Source: Flavobacterium potami (GTDB lineage: Bacteria > Bacteroidota > Bacteroidia > Flavobacteriales > Flavobacteriaceae). Taken from it: 64,000 bases of DNA. This document shows positions 27,336-36,489 of the stretch, in pieces; within the stretch, counting starts at the first letter, position 1; the number at the start of each line of letters is the position of its first letter. The position numbers and the translations under genes were made by a program. The notes beneath the pieces were generated by a model. The model did not search any database, was not told the DNA's origin, and saw nothing but the letters and a program-made list of their open reading frames with translations. The DNA is taken from positions 1,364,001 through 1,428,000 of the forward strand of contig NZ_JAINUY010000001.1 in assembly GCF_020026915.1 (NCBI RefSeq), written 5' to 3'.

Positions 27336-28973
27336 ATGATAAATTTAAATATAATTGATTTAGTTGTACTCGTATTATACATCATCTTTATTGTTTGGTG
27401 GGGATTAAAAAACAGTAAATCAAGTGATTCCGATGCTTATTTTCTGGCAGGAAGAGATCTAAAGTGGCCAATGGTGGGCTTATCTCTTTTTGCGGCCAGT
27501 ATTTCGAGTTCAACCTTAATGGGAAATTCTGGAGAAGGATTTATCAACGGAATTGCCGTTTTCAATTACAATTGGATTTCGATTCTGGTAATGGTATTCT
27601 TTGCCATCTTTTTTCTTCCTTTTTACATCAAATCGGGAATTTTCACGATGCCTGAATTCTTGGAGAGAAGATTTGATGTAAGATCACGAACGTATTTTTC
27701 ATTTATTACCATTGTTGGAAATATCTTTTTGGACGCCTCGGCAACTTTGTATGCGGGAGCTTTGATCATCAATATGATTTTTCCTGGTGCAGATATGATG
27801 CTGATAATTATCGGAATGGCAGTTGTAGCCGGAAGTTATACCATTATTGGCGGCTTATCGTCTGTTATTAATACAGAAGTGATTCAGGCCTTTATTCTAA
27901 TAATTGGATCTACTTTATTAGCCTTTTTTGCCATGGACAGCATCGGCGGCTGGGATGCTTTTTATACGCAGTTTCAAGATGGTGTCTGGCTAAAACTGAC
28001 AAGATCGATGGATGATCCAACTGTGCCGTGGTTGGGAATGTGGGTCGGAATCCCAATTCTTGGTTTTTATTTCTGGGGAAATAATCAGGTTATGGTGCAA
28101 AGGGTTTTATCTGCAAAATCGATAGATCACGGGCGTAAAGGTGTTTTATTGGTTGGATTTTTATATCTCTTCACCCTTTTTATATTTATTTTTCCGGGTG
28201 TAATTGCGCGTGGGATCAATCTTTTTGGAGTTGAGAATCTGCCTCATGAAATAATCAGCGGAAGCGAATTGAAATCAAAATACGGGATCAATACCGATCA
28301 GGTTTATCCGAGATTGATCAATAAAGTGCTTCCGGTCGGATTGATTGGAATTATTCTTTCGGCTATGATTTCGGCTTTGACATCCGCCTTGAGCGCTACT
28401 CTAAATTCGGTTTCAACCTTGTTTACAATGGATTTTTACAGCAAGTTTGATAAAAATGCATCAAGTGAAAAAAAGGTAAAAGTGGGAAAAATTACAGCAG
28501 TTGTAACTTTAATAATTGCCATTTTATGGGCGCCGTATATTGGTAAATTCGATTCGCTGATTGCGTACTACCAGGAAATTATGTCTTATCTGGCGCCTCC
28601 AGTCGTGGCGACCTTTTTCTTGGGATTATTCTGGAGACGTTCCAATGCCATTGGAGCTTTCAGCGGTTTGATGTCAGGACTATTTATTGCCATGATCATT
28701 ATGTCTGCGAAATATCTTTTTGGGATACACATAGGGCTTCATTTCTTATTACTCGCGCCAATTATTCTGGTTTTGAGTATTTTAGTGAACGTTGCAGTGA
28801 GTTTGTCTACAGCTCCTCCATCAGAAGAAAAAGTGAACGGAAATACTTGGACAAAAGCTCTTTGGATAGAGGAAACTGCAGCTTTAAAAAATGTAGTCTG
28901 GTATAAAAACTTCCGCGTTCAGGCGTTGCTTTTAGTGCTGGCTTGTTTCGCAATGTATGCTTTGTTTTTCTAA
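27336..28973 (+). CDS. SSS-family sodium:solute symporter (sugar)
   Basis: 545 residues with about 14 transmembrane helices. Starts NIIDLVVLVLYIIFIVWWGLK, followed by DSDAYFLAGRDLKWPMVGLSLFAASISSSTLMG, typical of SSS transporters with sugar substrates. It lies two bases after the preceding hydrolase gene. It probably carries the short products left after periplasmic trimming (disaccharide or mannose) into the cytosol, where GH130 acts. Substrate is inferred from operon context. Confidence 0.9.
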   Translation: MINLNIIDLVVLVLYIIFIVWWGLKNSKSSDSDAYFLAGRDLKWPMVGLSLFAASISSSTLMGNSGEGFINGIAVFNYNWISILVMVFFAIFFLPFYIKSGIFTMPEFLERRFDVRSRTYFSFITIVGNIFLDASATLYAGALIINMIFPGADMMLIIIGMAVVAGSYTIIGGLSSVINTEVIQAFILIIGSTLLAFFAMDSIGGWDAFYTQFQDGVWLKLTRSMDDPTVPWLGMWVGIPILGFYFWGNNQVMVQRVLSAKSIDHGRKGVLLVGFLYLFTLFIFIFPGVIARGINLFGVENLPHEIISGSELKSKYGINTDQVYPRLINKVLPVGLIGIILSAMISALTSALSATLNSVSTLFTMDFYSKFDKNASSEKKVKVGKITAVVTLIIAILWAPYIGKFDSLIAYYQEIMSYLAPPVVATFFLGLFWRRSNAIGAFSGLMSGLFIAMIIMSAKYLFGIHIGLHFLLLAPIILVLSILVNVAVSLSTAPPSEEKVNGNTWTKALWIEETAALKNVVWYKNFRVQALLLVLACFAMYALFF

Positions 28974-28989
28974 TGAAATAAATTAAACA

Positions 28990-31224
28990 ATGAAAAGACT
29001 GCTAGTTTTAGCGCTGTTTCTAATCTTTTCCGGATTAGAAACAAGCGCTCAAGTTTCTGATGCCCAAATCGAAAAAAAAATTGATGTCCTTCTGAAGAAA
29101 ATGGCTTTAAAGGAGAAAATCGGACAAATGAACCAATTGTCTGCCGATGCTATGGAAACCAATTTTAAAGTGATCCAGCAGGGAATGGCGGGATCGGTTT
29201 TGAGTATTACCAATCCCGAAATTGCCAATAAAGCCCAGAAAATTGCTATTGAACAAACCAGATTGGGAATTCCGTTAATTTTTGGACGTGACGTGATTCA
29301 TGGTTTCAAAACCATATTTCCTATTCCGTTAGGACAGGCGGCAAGTTTTGATCCTGATTTAGTAGAAAAAGCAGCTCGAGTTGCGGCGATAGAAGCATCT
29401 GAAACCGGAATTCGCTGGACTTTTGCTCCAATGATCGATATTGCCAGAGATCCGCGCTGGGGAAGGATCGCAGAAAGTTGTGGCGAAGATCCATATCTAA
29501 CTTCTGTCCTGGGTGTTGCTATGATTAAAGGATTTCAAGGAAAAGATTTATCTAATCCAACTTCGATTGCGGCCTGTGCCAAGCATTTTGCTGGATATGG
29601 CGCCGCAGAAGGCGGACGTGACTATAATACGACTAATATTACCGAAAGACAATTTAGAAATACGTATTTAGTTCCGTTTGAAAATGCAGTAAAAAAAGCA
29701 GATTTGGCTACAATTATGACGGCTTTTAATGCTAATGACGGAATTCCTTCTTCATGTAATGAATTTTTATTGAAGCAGGTTCTTCGAAAAGAATGGAATT
29801 TCAAAGGTTTTGTAGTTTCAGATTGGGCTTCGATTACCGAGATGGTCGACCATGGTTTTTGTTCTGATAATAAAGAAGCTGCCCAAAAAGCTATCAATGC
29901 CGGAGTTGACATGGAAATGGTCAGCGGAACTTATGTGGCTTATATAGAATCTTTACTGCAGGAAAAGAAAATTACAATTGAAACAATCAACGAAGAGGTT
30001 CGCAATATTTTGAGAGTGAAATTCAAATTGGGACTTTTTGAAAATCCTTATGTAAAAGGCAATTTAAAAGAGGTTTTTTACAAGGAAGAACATCTAAAAT
30101 TGGCAGAAAAAATAGCAGAACGATCTATCGTTTTATTAAAAAACAAAGATGCTGTTTTACCTCTTCAACAACCTAAGACAATAGCTGTTTTTGGTCCATT
30201 GGCGGATGCGCCACACGAACAAATGGGAACCTGGGTTTTTGATGGAGAAAAAAATCATACCATGACTCCGATTAAAGCTTTACAAGAACAATATGGAAAA
30301 GACATCAACATTATCTATGAACCGATTGTAAAATATTCTAGAGATAAAGATTCTACTGATTTTGCAAAAGCGCGAAAAATAGCCAAACAAGCAGATTTTG
30401 TTTTATTGTTTTTGGGAGAAGAATCGATTCTTTCCGGAGAGGCGCACAGTCTTTCCGATTTGAATTTGCAAGGCGTTCAGTCTGAACTTTTAGAAACGCT
30501 TGTAAAAAGTAAAACGCCGATAGTAACCATAATTTTAGCGGGAAGACCGTTAACAATTCAGAAAGATGTCGAGCAGTCAAACGCAGTTTTATACGCTTGG
30601 CATCCCGGAACAATGGGAGGTTCTGCTATCGCCAATATTTTGTTTGGAAAAGCTAATCCTTCAGGAAAACTGCCGGTTACTTTTCCTAAAAATGTCGGAC
30701 AGATTCCAATGTATTACAATCATTTGAATACGGGACGTCCTGCAAATGGAAGCGAATTGAGTTTAAACAACATTCCGATTGAAGCTTCTCAGACTTCACT
30801 TGGCAATAAATCCTATTATTTAGACAGCGGAAATGATCCGTTGTTTCCTTTCGGTTTCGGATTATCGTATACCACTTTTGAATATGGCAAAATAAAACTT
30901 TCTAAAACTGTTTTGAAGAAAGATGAGGTATTAGAGATTTCATTTACTTTAAAAAACACAGGAAAATACGGAGGTTCTGAAATCGTTCAATTGTATGTTA
31001 GAGATCTTGCCGCTTCGATTGCGCTTCCAGTAAAAGAACTTAAAAATTTTCAAAAGATTGATTTAAAACCTAAAGAAGAAAAACAGGTAAAATTTATACT
31101 CCCAATAGCAGATTTAGCTTTTTACGGAATCGATATGAAGAAAAAAGTAGAGTCGGGAAAATTTGATTTATGGATAGGAACCAATAGTGCAGAAGGCGAA
31201 AAAGTATTATTTGAAGTACAATAA
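28990..31224 (+). CDS. GH3 beta-glycosidase (periplasmic, BglX-like)
   Basis: 744 residues: signal peptide (1-21), GH3 N-terminal barrel with KHFAGYGAAEGGRDYN and FVVSDWAS (nucleophile Asp278), C-terminal sandwich domain (LPLQQPKTIAVFGPLAD, LFLGEESILSGEAHSLSD) and a fibronectin-III-like domain (KNTGKYGGSEIVQLYVRD). Full length for BglX-type enzymes, whose usual activity is removal of beta-linked glucose from non-reducing ends. In a (gluco)mannan operon it would strip glucosyl units from glucomannan oligosaccharides; beta-mannosidase activity is possible. Confidence 0.93.
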   Translation: MKRLLVLALFLIFSGLETSAQVSDAQIEKKIDVLLKKMALKEKIGQMNQLSADAMETNFKVIQQGMAGSVLSITNPEIANKAQKIAIEQTRLGIPLIFGRDVIHGFKTIFPIPLGQAASFDPDLVEKAARVAAIEASETGIRWTFAPMIDIARDPRWGRIAESCGEDPYLTSVLGVAMIKGFQGKDLSNPTSIAACAKHFAGYGAAEGGRDYNTTNITERQFRNTYLVPFENAVKKADLATIMTAFNANDGIPSSCNEFLLKQVLRKEWNFKGFVVSDWASITEMVDHGFCSDNKEAAQKAINAGVDMEMVSGTYVAYIESLLQEKKITIETINEEVRNILRVKFKLGLFENPYVKGNLKEVFYKEEHLKLAEKIAERSIVLLKNKDAVLPLQQPKTIAVFGPLADAPHEQMGTWVFDGEKNHTMTPIKALQEQYGKDINIIYEPIVKYSRDKDSTDFAKARKIAKQADFVLLFLGEESILSGEAHSLSDLNLQGVQSELLETLVKSKTPIVTIILAGRPLTIQKDVEQSNAVLYAWHPGTMGGSAIANILFGKANPSGKLPVTFPKNVGQIPMYYNHLNTGRPANGSELSLNNIPIEASQTSLGNKSYYLDSGNDPLFPFGFGLSYTTFEYGKIKLSKTVLKKDEVLEISFTLKNTGKYGGSEIVQLYVRDLAASIALPVKELKNFQKIDLKPKEEKQVKFILPIADLAFYGIDMKKKVESGKFDLWIGTNSAEGEKVLFEVQ

Positions 31225-31228
31225 AAAT

Positions 31229-32500
31229 ATGAAAAAGAACATATACATTTTAGTTTTACTACTAATTCAGCTTGTGTCTAGCGCACAAAGTTTTATAAAA
31301 GTAGAAAATGGAAAACTAATAAAGGATGGAAAACCGTATCATTTTGTGGGAACTAATTTTTGGTACGGAATGAATTTGGCGGCTAAAGATCAAGAAAGAT
31401 TGCTTCGAGAATTAGACCGATTAAATCATCTCGGAGTAAAAAATCTTAGAATCATGGCAAGCTCAGAAGGAAGCTTAGAGACGCCATGGTCCGTACAGCC
31501 AACCATGCAAAAAGAACCAGGGATTTATAATGATGAACTTTGGACAGCACTTGATTTTTTATTAACCGAAATGAGTAAAAGAGAAATGACAGCGGTTGTT
31601 TGTTTGAATAATTTCTGGCCTTGGTCTGGAGGTTTTGCACAGTATGTGTCGTGGGCAAATAAAGACGAAATAATTCCATATCCGCCTCCAGCTGAAAATG
31701 GAGATTGGAAGAAATATCAGCAGTATTCTGCCCGTTTTTACAGTAACAAAAGTGCTAAAAATTGGTTTGAAAATCATATCAAGAAAGTCATAAATCGTGT
31801 CAATTCAATTACTAAAATTCCGTACAAGAAAGATACAACGATTATGGCGTGGCAATTGGCCAATGAACCAGAAGGAAGTAATAACATTCAAGATTATCAA
31901 AAATGGATTCATGAAACAGCCAAGTTTATTAAGAAGCTAGATTCGAATCATTTGGTTTCTATTGGTTCGGAAGGAAATACACCATCACCGACAAACGGAA
32001 CTAATTTCGAGAAAGACCATCAAAGTCCATATGTTGACTATTGCACATTTCATCTGTGGGTGCAGAATTGGGGTTGGTATGATCCGTTAAAAGCAAAAGA
32101 AACCTATTCTGCAGCTTTAGAAAAAGCCAATAATTATATTGAAGAACATGTCAAAGTTGCAAAGAAACTAAATAAACCAATTGTATTGGAAGAATTCGGA
32201 ATCTCTAGGGATGGTAATAGTTACGATGTTGCTTCATCCATTCAAATCAGAGATGACTATTACGCCTTCATTTTTAATAAAATTTACAGCTTAAGCCAAA
32301 CGATACCACAAGTTTCTGGAGTGAATTTTTGGGCCTGGGGAGGCGAGGGAAGACCAAGCACTCCAATGAGTTTATGGAAAATCGGTGATGATTTGATTGG
32401 AGACCCCCCGCACGAATATCAGGGATGGTATTCTGTGTATGAGAATGATAAATCTACACAAGAGATTATAAGAAGTTATGCTTCAAAGTTGAATAAGTGA
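31229..32500 (+). CDS. GH5 (subfamily 7-like) endo-beta-1,4-mannanase
   Basis: 423 residues from the ATG at 31229, four bases after the GH3 stop; the longer frame from 31187 would overlap GH3 and hide the signal peptide (1-20). The start FIKVENGKLIKDGKPYHFVGTNFWYGMNLA is typical of GH5_7. WQLANEPEGSNN carries acid/base Glu213 and VLEEFGISRDG the nucleophile Glu322. It hydrolyses internal beta-1,4-mannosidic bonds and complements the surface GH26 enzyme; lacking a lipobox, it is probably periplasmic or secreted. Last enzyme gene of the operon; no clear terminator follows. Confidence 0.92.
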   Translation: MKKNIYILVLLLIQLVSSAQSFIKVENGKLIKDGKPYHFVGTNFWYGMNLAAKDQERLLRELDRLNHLGVKNLRIMASSEGSLETPWSVQPTMQKEPGIYNDELWTALDFLLTEMSKREMTAVVCLNNFWPWSGGFAQYVSWANKDEIIPYPPPAENGDWKKYQQYSARFYSNKSAKNWFENHIKKVINRVNSITKIPYKKDTTIMAWQLANEPEGSNNIQDYQKWIHETAKFIKKLDSNHLVSIGSEGNTPSPTNGTNFEKDHQSPYVDYCTFHLWVQNWGWYDPLKAKETYSAALEKANNYIEEHVKVAKKLNKPIVLEEFGISRDGNSYDVASSIQIRDDYYAFIFNKIYSLSQTIPQVSGVNFWAWGGEGRPSTPMSLWKIGDDLIGDPPHEYQGWYSVYENDKSTQEIIRSYASKLNK

Positions 32501-32549
32501 ACTCGCTAACATTGATTATCAAATCTTTCAATTATAAATTAAGGTGTTC

Positions 32550-33098
32550 ATGAAGAGGAAAAATAGTTCATTAAAAGATATAGCAGAGGAATTGAAAGTA
32601 TCAGTTACCACTGTTTCTTTTGTTTTAAATGGAAAAGCATCAGAAAGACACATTTCAAAAGAAATGACGCAGAAAGTTTTAGACTATGCAAAATCAATCA
32701 ATTATAAACCAAATCTAATTGCACAAAGCCTGCGTACAGGGAAATCGAAGATTTTGGTTTTTATGGTAGATGACATTTCGGATGTTTCATTTTCTAAGCT
32801 CGCAAAATTTTTTGAAGATATCGCTTATGAAAATGGATATAAAGTTGTTTTTTGCAGTATTGGAAATGAAGAAACCAGATCTCTTGAATTAATTGATTTT
32901 TACCATCTCTTGCAAGTTGATGGATTTGTTATTATGCCTTCACAAGCTATTAGATATAAAATTGCTTCATTAGTAGAGAGCGGAAAACCAATCGTTTTAT
33001 TTAATAAAGATTTAGTCAGAAGAGCTTACGATAGCTCAGACTTAATTAAAATTGCTAACGGTTTAATGGAATCGCTTTTGCAGCTTTTTAGTAAGTAG
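32550..33098 (+). CDS. Truncated LacI/GalR family regulator
   Basis: 182 residues from ATG 32550 (a GTG at 32544 is also in frame). The N-terminal HTH is complete (SLKDIAEELKVSVTTVSFVLNG) with its hinge (YKPNLIAQSLRTGKS). The ligand-binding domain starts normally (ILVFMVDDISDVSFSKLAKFFE) but stops after IVLFNKDLVRRAYDSS, about half the usual ~340 residues, so most of the second lobe is missing. No continuation was recognised in other frames downstream. It may be a degraded regulator of the mannan operon, or a shortened DNA-binding protein insensitive to sugar. Decay is more likely, given the non-coding region that follows. Confidence 0.7.
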   Translation: MKRKNSSLKDIAEELKVSVTTVSFVLNGKASERHISKEMTQKVLDYAKSINYKPNLIAQSLRTGKSKILVFMVDDISDVSFSKLAKFFEDIAYENGYKVVFCSIGNEETRSLELIDFYHLLQVDGFVIMPSQAIRYKIASLVESGKPIVLFNKDLVRRAYDSSDLIKIANGLMESLLQLFSK

Positions 33099-33558
33099 TA
33101 TGCTGTAAAAATTAGTCCTAATCTTAAAGGCTATCCTATTATTTATTCAATAGATTGATTCTTAAATCTTTTATTGTGATAAACAATCTATAGAGGTCCC
33201 ATCAAGCCGATTGGAACAGAATATTTTATCACTGGATAATTTAGTTTCTTTATCCATTAATTTTTCTCTTTCTGGAGGTGAAATAAACCAACTTTTGGTA
33301 TCTGTTGAAGGACAAGTAATATTTAAGGCATTAATATGTTTAATATACTCGAACCTAGACTTATTAGTAGCTGATTTTAATGGTTATTTCCTAGTTCAGA
33401 TTTCGATGTGCCACGATTTTTCCATAAAAATAAAACTACTGGTTTTTGTTTGTTAATTGTTTGATTTTTAATGACTTGTTTTGCTGTTTGTCGCTGTAAT
33501 TCTTTTTATTGTAAAATTAATGATTCTTCTAGTTGAATTGATAGTTTTTTCCTGTTTT
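33099..33558. other. Non-coding or decayed region after the mannan locus
   Basis: An 81-codon frame beginning at a TTG (33211-33456) contains FSLSGGEINQLL, weakly reminiscent of the C-terminal helical part of AAA ATPases, but the start and surrounding sequence do not support a real gene. Nothing else recognised. The region marks the edge between the carbohydrate locus and the accessory block. Confidence 0.35.
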
Positions 33559-34449
33559 TTAGCTATACGCTATCTCGAAATAATAAAGTATTGATTTGTA
33601 ATTATCCTGAGCAGTGAGACATGTGTCCATCAGATATTCTTTTACATTATTCCATTCATGAAGACCCCTGTAGTAAAAAAGTTTATGTTGTTCATCAATT
33701 ATGAATGGTACTATATTGTTAGCTAGGCACTCCTTGAAGATGATTAAGCGTCCTACACGGCCGTTTCCATCCTGAAAAGGATGTATAATTTCGAATTTAT
33801 AATGAAAATCGATGATATCTTCGATACTCTTATTTTTAATATCATGATAATCCAATAGCAGTTCTTTCATTTTTTCTGCAACCTCTTTAGGAGGACAGGT
33901 TTCATTGCCTCCAACTTCATTAGGCATTCTCTTATATTCCCCTACATTAAACCAGTCTTTTCCACTGTCAGATGTGCCAGATTTTAACAAAAAATGGAGT
34001 TCTTTGATGATGGACTCTGTAAGTTTATTATTTGCTTTCTCAATAATAAAATCTATACATCGAAAGTGATTGGAAGTTTCAATAATGTCATCTACGTTTA
34101 CACTTTCCTTAGATGCTCCAATTGTGTTGGTTTCAAAAATATATCTTGTTTGATCATGAGTTAGCCTGCTTCCTTCAATTTTATTTGAATTGTAGGTCAA
34201 ATCAATTTGCGTCCGGTGATAGATGCCACCTTTCAACTTCATATTTTTTTGTTCTTTTAAAGCATTTAATAAAGCATTTACGGTTGCTTTTTTATTTCCT
34301 TTTTTAGGGATTACTGCGTCTTCAGGAATATTCCATGTTTTACCGGTTAGGAACGCCCCTTTTAATTTTCCATTGGAACAATAATTACGAACGGTCCTTT
34401 CAGACAGATTCAGCTTTTGCGCAAATTCTACTACCGAGAGATATTTCAT
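33559..34449 (-). CDS. Fic family AMP-transferase with N-terminal HTH
   Basis: 296 residues. Residues 1-50 form an excisionase/MerR-like HTH with wing (LSVVEFAQKLNLSERTVRNYC, KTWNIPEDAVI). The Fic domain carries the catalytic loop HPFQDGNGRVGR and, N-terminal to it, SNKIEG, which fits the inhibitory (S/T)xxxE(G/N) motif of autoinhibited class II Fic proteins. Fic enzymes usually transfer AMP to hydroxyl side chains; the target is unknown. The HTH fusion suggests it binds DNA, possibly its own promoter, where a palindromic site exists. It is a stand-alone gene; no antitoxin partner is visible, consistent with internal inhibition. Confidence 0.88.
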   Translation of the reverse strand: MKYLSVVEFAQKLNLSERTVRNYCSNGKLKGAFLTGKTWNIPEDAVIPKKGNKKATVNALLNALKEQKNMKLKGGIYHRTQIDLTYNSNKIEGSRLTHDQTRYIFETNTIGASKESVNVDDIIETSNHFRCIDFIIEKANNKLTESIIKELHFLLKSGTSDSGKDWFNVGEYKRMPNEVGGNETCPPKEVAEKMKELLLDYHDIKNKSIEDIIDFHYKFEIIHPFQDGNGRVGRLIIFKECLANNIVPFIIDEQHKLFYYRGLHEWNNVKEYLMDTCLTAQDNYKSILYYFEIAYS

Positions 34450-34466
34450 TTTTTTTATGAATCCGT

Positions 34467-34520
34467 TATCGGCAAATATAAGTCAAAAATTAATATAAAA
34501 ACATCTTTTTTTTGCCGATA
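34467..34520. promoter_or_regulatory. Candidate operator upstream of the HTH-Fic gene
   Basis: A perfect 10-bp inverted repeat, TATCGGCAAA (34467-34476) and TTTGCCGATA (34511-34520), separated by 34 AT-rich bases, begins 18 bases upstream of the fic ATG. Its GC core stands out from the flanks. It could be the binding site of the protein's own N-terminal HTH; binding is inferred. Confidence 0.5.
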
Positions 34521-34609
34521 GAGGAAACGTTTTTTAGCTGACTCTTGTTCAAAGTTAAATTATTCCCTTAACTTTTAATTGGAAATTTTCCGCAATTATT
34601 TGATATAGT

Positions 34610-36337
34610 TTACAATTCAAAACCTACTACCTTAAAAATGTCTTCGACAATTCTCAGAGAAGCCGATTCGCAAAAATCCAGGCCGGAATAATCTGGATTA
34701 AATCCTCCAATGTAAGGCACAGCCATGATATAAATATTTTCATTATAAGATCCATACTGGTCAATGATTTGAAAATTGTCATTAATTGCAATTCCAGAAA
34801 CTTGTAGAGAATAGCTGCCATCCGCATTTTTTTCCACTAGGGTGCTTCCGTTTTCAAAAATTGTTTCTGCCGCCTCATTTGATTTAAATTTTAAAGTTGC
34901 TGGACTTACTGCTTTTTGGGAAAGCAATGTTTTAAAAGGAAAATCGTCATAAGATAAATGTGGCTGTCCAACACAATCTACGAAAGTATCATAATGCTCA
35001 ACTTTCTGATTTTGATTTTCATCCAGATAGTTATAAATGATTCCGCCGCCATGTTGGGGTTCAACAGTACTATCCTGATTTACGGCTGTAATATCCAAAA
35101 CACCGGCATGATGCAGGGCTAGAAGTTCGCTGCACGATTTTTGAGGCACAAAGGCAATTACAATAGATATCAAAGGCATAAGCACTTTTTGCAGGCGCTG
35201 CATATCTTCGGCAGAAAGGTATTTGGCGGGGTGGTTCATTGCAAAACTTAAAACCGCCAGCATTTCTTTCCAGTAAATGGATTCCTGTCTTTTAATAGAT
35301 TTTTCTGCCTGAATATATTCTGCCTTTAAAAGTTGGAAAGGATCCAAACGCTCTCTGAGCTCCATCATTTCTTCCACAAATTCCTCTATAGAGAGGTCTT
35401 TGATGCGGCTGTAAAAATCAGGATCTTTTGTGCGGAAGATTTCTGTAAAATTTTTTTTAAAAACAAAATCAAGTGAAAGAAATCCATCATTTTCTTTACG
35501 ATGCTCGTCTATCTCTTTTCTGGTAAGCAACGAATCGTGAGATAAGTGGGAATCTTCCAAATGAAACCGAACGGCAGGAAGCATACCGCTTCTGGAATGT
35601 ATAACCATTCTAAAATTTGGGCAATCTTCTTCTTTTTCAAAGCTTAGCTGTCCGTTATCTTCTTTAATAAATTTACCGTTATTGCGGGCTAGAGTTCTTA
35701 TTGCATCAATTGCTGTAAGCGAAGATCCTCGTATAGCGATGGTATGATTTAATTTTAATGCCAACTTTGAAGGCGGATACGGAGAATCAAAATATCCTTT
35801 TACCCTTCCTTCATATTTTTTGGGCCAGTTATGTCCTGTACAAATTACGGCATGATCAAATTCTGCTTTTTCATTCTCTGTTACAACACATACTTTCTTT
35901 TCTTCTTTATTGTAAATGACATCGGTGACATTTGTGTTATAAAGAATAGTTGTCGTGATTCCTTTTATTGCAGCAATCTGCTGAAGAAGATCGAACTGAG
36001 AAGAAAGGTAATGGCCAAATAAAATTCGGGGCAATACTTTGTATTCATTGAAATTGCCCGAATTGATGTTAAATCTTTCCAATAATTCGGCAGGAGCATT
36101 TTTAATCCATTCTTCTATAGAGCTAACAATGTCTGGTATTTCATTGTCAGATACATTTGTAACATGCTCATCAGTGGCGCCTTCAACGCTGTATGGCATT
36201 CCGGCACCAAGCATGCTCTTTTTCTCATAGATGGTAACATCAAGGTCAGTATTGCCATATTCGACAAGCCTTTTGTAAAGGAAAAGGCCGCTTGGACCGC
36301 CTCCTAAAATTGCTATCTTTTTTTTATTTTGCTGCAT
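34610..36337 (-). CDS. FAD/NAD(P)-binding oxidoreductase
   Basis: 575 residues, cytosolic. An N-terminal Rossmann motif binds FAD (IAILGGGPSGLFLYKRL, residues 8-24), an ATG-like ICTGHNWP segment follows, and a second NAD(P)-type region (TIAIRGSSLTAIDAIRTLARNNGKF) lies near 205-230. This matches the NAD_binding_9/HpyO-like group of flavoproteins, whose substrates are mostly undetermined. It lies 152 nt downstream of the TetR gene on the same strand, so joint control is possible. Confidence 0.82.
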   Translation of the reverse strand: MQQNKKKIAILGGGPSGLFLYKRLVEYGNTDLDVTIYEKKSMLGAGMPYSVEGATDEHVTNVSDNEIPDIVSSIEEWIKNAPAELLERFNINSGNFNEYKVLPRILFGHYLSSQFDLLQQIAAIKGITTTILYNTNVTDVIYNKEEKKVCVVTENEKAEFDHAVICTGHNWPKKYEGRVKGYFDSPYPPSKLALKLNHTIAIRGSSLTAIDAIRTLARNNGKFIKEDNGQLSFEKEEDCPNFRMVIHSRSGMLPAVRFHLEDSHLSHDSLLTRKEIDEHRKENDGFLSLDFVFKKNFTEIFRTKDPDFYSRIKDLSIEEFVEEMMELRERLDPFQLLKAEYIQAEKSIKRQESIYWKEMLAVLSFAMNHPAKYLSAEDMQRLQKVLMPLISIVIAFVPQKSCSELLALHHAGVLDITAVNQDSTVEPQHGGGIIYNYLDENQNQKVEHYDTFVDCVGQPHLSYDDFPFKTLLSQKAVSPATLKFKSNEAAETIFENGSTLVEKNADGSYSLQVSGIAINDNFQIIDQYGSYNENIYIMAVPYIGGFNPDYSGLDFCESASLRIVEDIFKVVGFEL

Positions 36338-36489
36338 GTCTAAATTTTAAAGGAAAAGTAATTCGAATTACTAAAGCATAACTTACAAAATTTTAAGATT
36401 TCTATCTATAATTTTACTGTAGCATCAGAAATAATTTTAAGAAATTTGAGTGATGAGAACTTTTATCTTTAGTTCGAGATTAAAACAAA

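Noticed and set aside
15223..33419. 12-base direct repeat GTGCCACGATTT on both sides of the mannan locus (15223-15234 and 33408-33419)
   Set aside because: Exact 12-mers recur by chance in a window of this size, and the flanks do not match, so it is not good evidence of island att sites.
33211..33456. 81-codon TTG-started ORF with an SGGEI motif
   Set aside because: Motif match to AAA ATPases is short and the rest does not fit, so not annotated as a gene.
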